From NCBI GenBank assembly GCA_009929975.1, contig RZZF01000017.1:1-13012 (forward strand): a stretch of DNA of 13,012 bases, read 5' to 3'. Of this stretch, positions 12,517 through 13,012 are shown piece by piece. The notes under the pieces were generated by a model. That model saw only the letters and a program-made list of their open reading frames with translations, searched no databases and was not told where the DNA came from. The translations under genes were made by a program, and so were the position numbers. This stretch comes from Clostridia bacterium (GTDB taxonomy: Bacteria; Bacillota; Clostridia; Saccharofermentanales; UBA5734). The number at the start of each line of letters is the position of its first letter. Within the stretch, counting starts at the first letter, position 1.

Positions 12517-13012
12517 ATCAGCGTCCGCGCAAAAAGCATCGACTGCTCCTGCTGATCATGTTCAGCCTGTTTCTGCTCACTTCCGGCAGTTCAGCGGACT
12601 GGCGGGTCAGTGACGCCCACTCGGTTCAGGGCACGCTGACTGTCACCTTCATCGATGTCGGCCAGGGCGATGCTACACTGGTCACGCAGGGGAAACACGC
12701 TTTGCTCATTGACGGCGGCGACATCGGACAGGGCCCTCTGATTATCCGCACCCTTAAACAGCTGCGAATTGATCATCTCGACGCGATTATCGCGACCCAT
12801 CCGCATGCTGATCATATCGGCGGGCTGGCCGCGGTCATGGAGGAATTTCCGGTCGATCAGATTATCATGCCCCGTGTCAGCCATACGACAGCCCTTTATG
12901 AAGAGTTGCTCCTCACCATCCGGAAACACCAGCTGCGCATCATCGCGGCCATGTTCATTCTCGTGTTCTTCATGCTCTATACCAGCTCCGGATTGGTGGC
13001 AGGAGGCAAGCT
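12513..13012 (+). CDS. ComEC-like MBL-fold protein, cut at right edge; last codons read as a PutP-type symporter
   Basis: Residues 1-140 are the N-terminal part of a secreted ComEC-like metallo-beta-lactamase-fold hydrolase. A signal peptide or anchor lies at about 9-26, then VTFIDVGQGDATLV (43-56) and LLIDGG (64-69). The metal-binding motif ATHPHADHIGGL (94-105) supplies His 96, His 98, Asp 100 and His 101. The ATG (12513) overlaps the DUF3006 stop by 4 bases. From residue 141 the character changes. LRIIAAMFILVFFMLYTSSG and the following LVAGGK form a hydrophobic helix with the TSSGLVAGG signature of PutP/OpuE sodium/solute symporters, where it follows a similar LRIISA stretch. A ComEC-like protein would continue here with a polar strand and loop. 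The frame stays open to the edge. This looks like a chimeric junction at about 12933-12951, and the true C-terminal half of the hydrolase is missing. Confidence 0.75.
   Translation, partial: MNQRPRKKHRLLLLIMFSLFLLTSGSSADWRVSDAHSVQGTLTVTFIDVGQGDATLVTQGKHALLIDGGDIGQGPLIIRTLKQLRIDHLDAIIATHPHADHIGGLAAVMEEFPVDQIIMPRVSHTTALYEELLLTIRKHQLRIIAAMFILVFFMLYTSSGLVAGGK

Noticed and set aside
12591-12929. A 112-codon frame antisense to the ComEC-like gene
   Set aside because: It is a shadow of the HxHxDH-bearing MBL gene on the plus strand.
1-13012. CRISPR arrays, tRNA or rRNA genes, transposases, phage genes or defence systems
   Set aside because: I looked for repeats with regular spacing, tRNA-like sequences and transposase or nuclease motifs on both strands and saw none.

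Overview
The window looks like an ordinary chromosomal stretch of a bacterium, most likely an anaerobic, plant- or glycan-degrading member of the Bacillota (Clostridia-like). This is inferred from strong AGGAGG-type ribosome binding sites, GTG and TTG starts behind such sites, lipoproteins with LxGC lipoboxes, a GH9 cellulase-family lipoprotein, a DUF3006/ComEC-like pair and no outer-membrane genes. Base composition is moderately GC-rich. I see no tRNA, rRNA, CRISPR array, prophage or insertion sequence. The longest gene-free stretch is about 235 bases.

Layout. (1) Positions 1-1667, minus strand: a polar amino-acid ABC importer, ordered substrate-binding lipoprotein, permease, ATPase; the ATPase is cut by the left edge. 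(2) Positions 1798-6754, minus strand: a tightly packed four-gene operon of a GH9 lipoprotein, a small membrane-anchored protein of unknown function, an ABC-2 type ATPase and an ABC-2 type permease with a very large extracytoplasmic insert. (3) Positions 6755-6989: a divergent control region with two promoters and two inverted repeats, serving the GH9 operon to the left and a membrane-anchored Ig-like/transglutaminase-like protein (6990-7934, plus) to the right. (4) Positions 7976-11409, minus strand: a small three-TM membrane protein, a PhnP-like metallo-beta-lactamase-fold hydrolase, a formylglycine-type sulfatase and an SDR oxidoreductase. The last three look like one operon. (5) Positions 11519-12142, minus strand: an acidic orphan protein, divergent from (6) a DUF3006 protein and a ComEC-like secreted metallo-beta-lactamase-fold protein running off the right edge.

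The most striking irregularity is at the right edge. The ComEC-like gene changes character at about base 12933-12951. From there the in-frame translation reads like the middle of a PutP-type sodium/solute symporter (transmembrane helix 4 region), joined through a short stretch both families could share. This is most simply an assembly chimera at a contig end, less likely a real fusion. The biologically most interesting unit is the GH9 / anchored protein / ABC-2 operon, a combination I do not recognise as a described system. The rest is recognisable and mostly ordinary.
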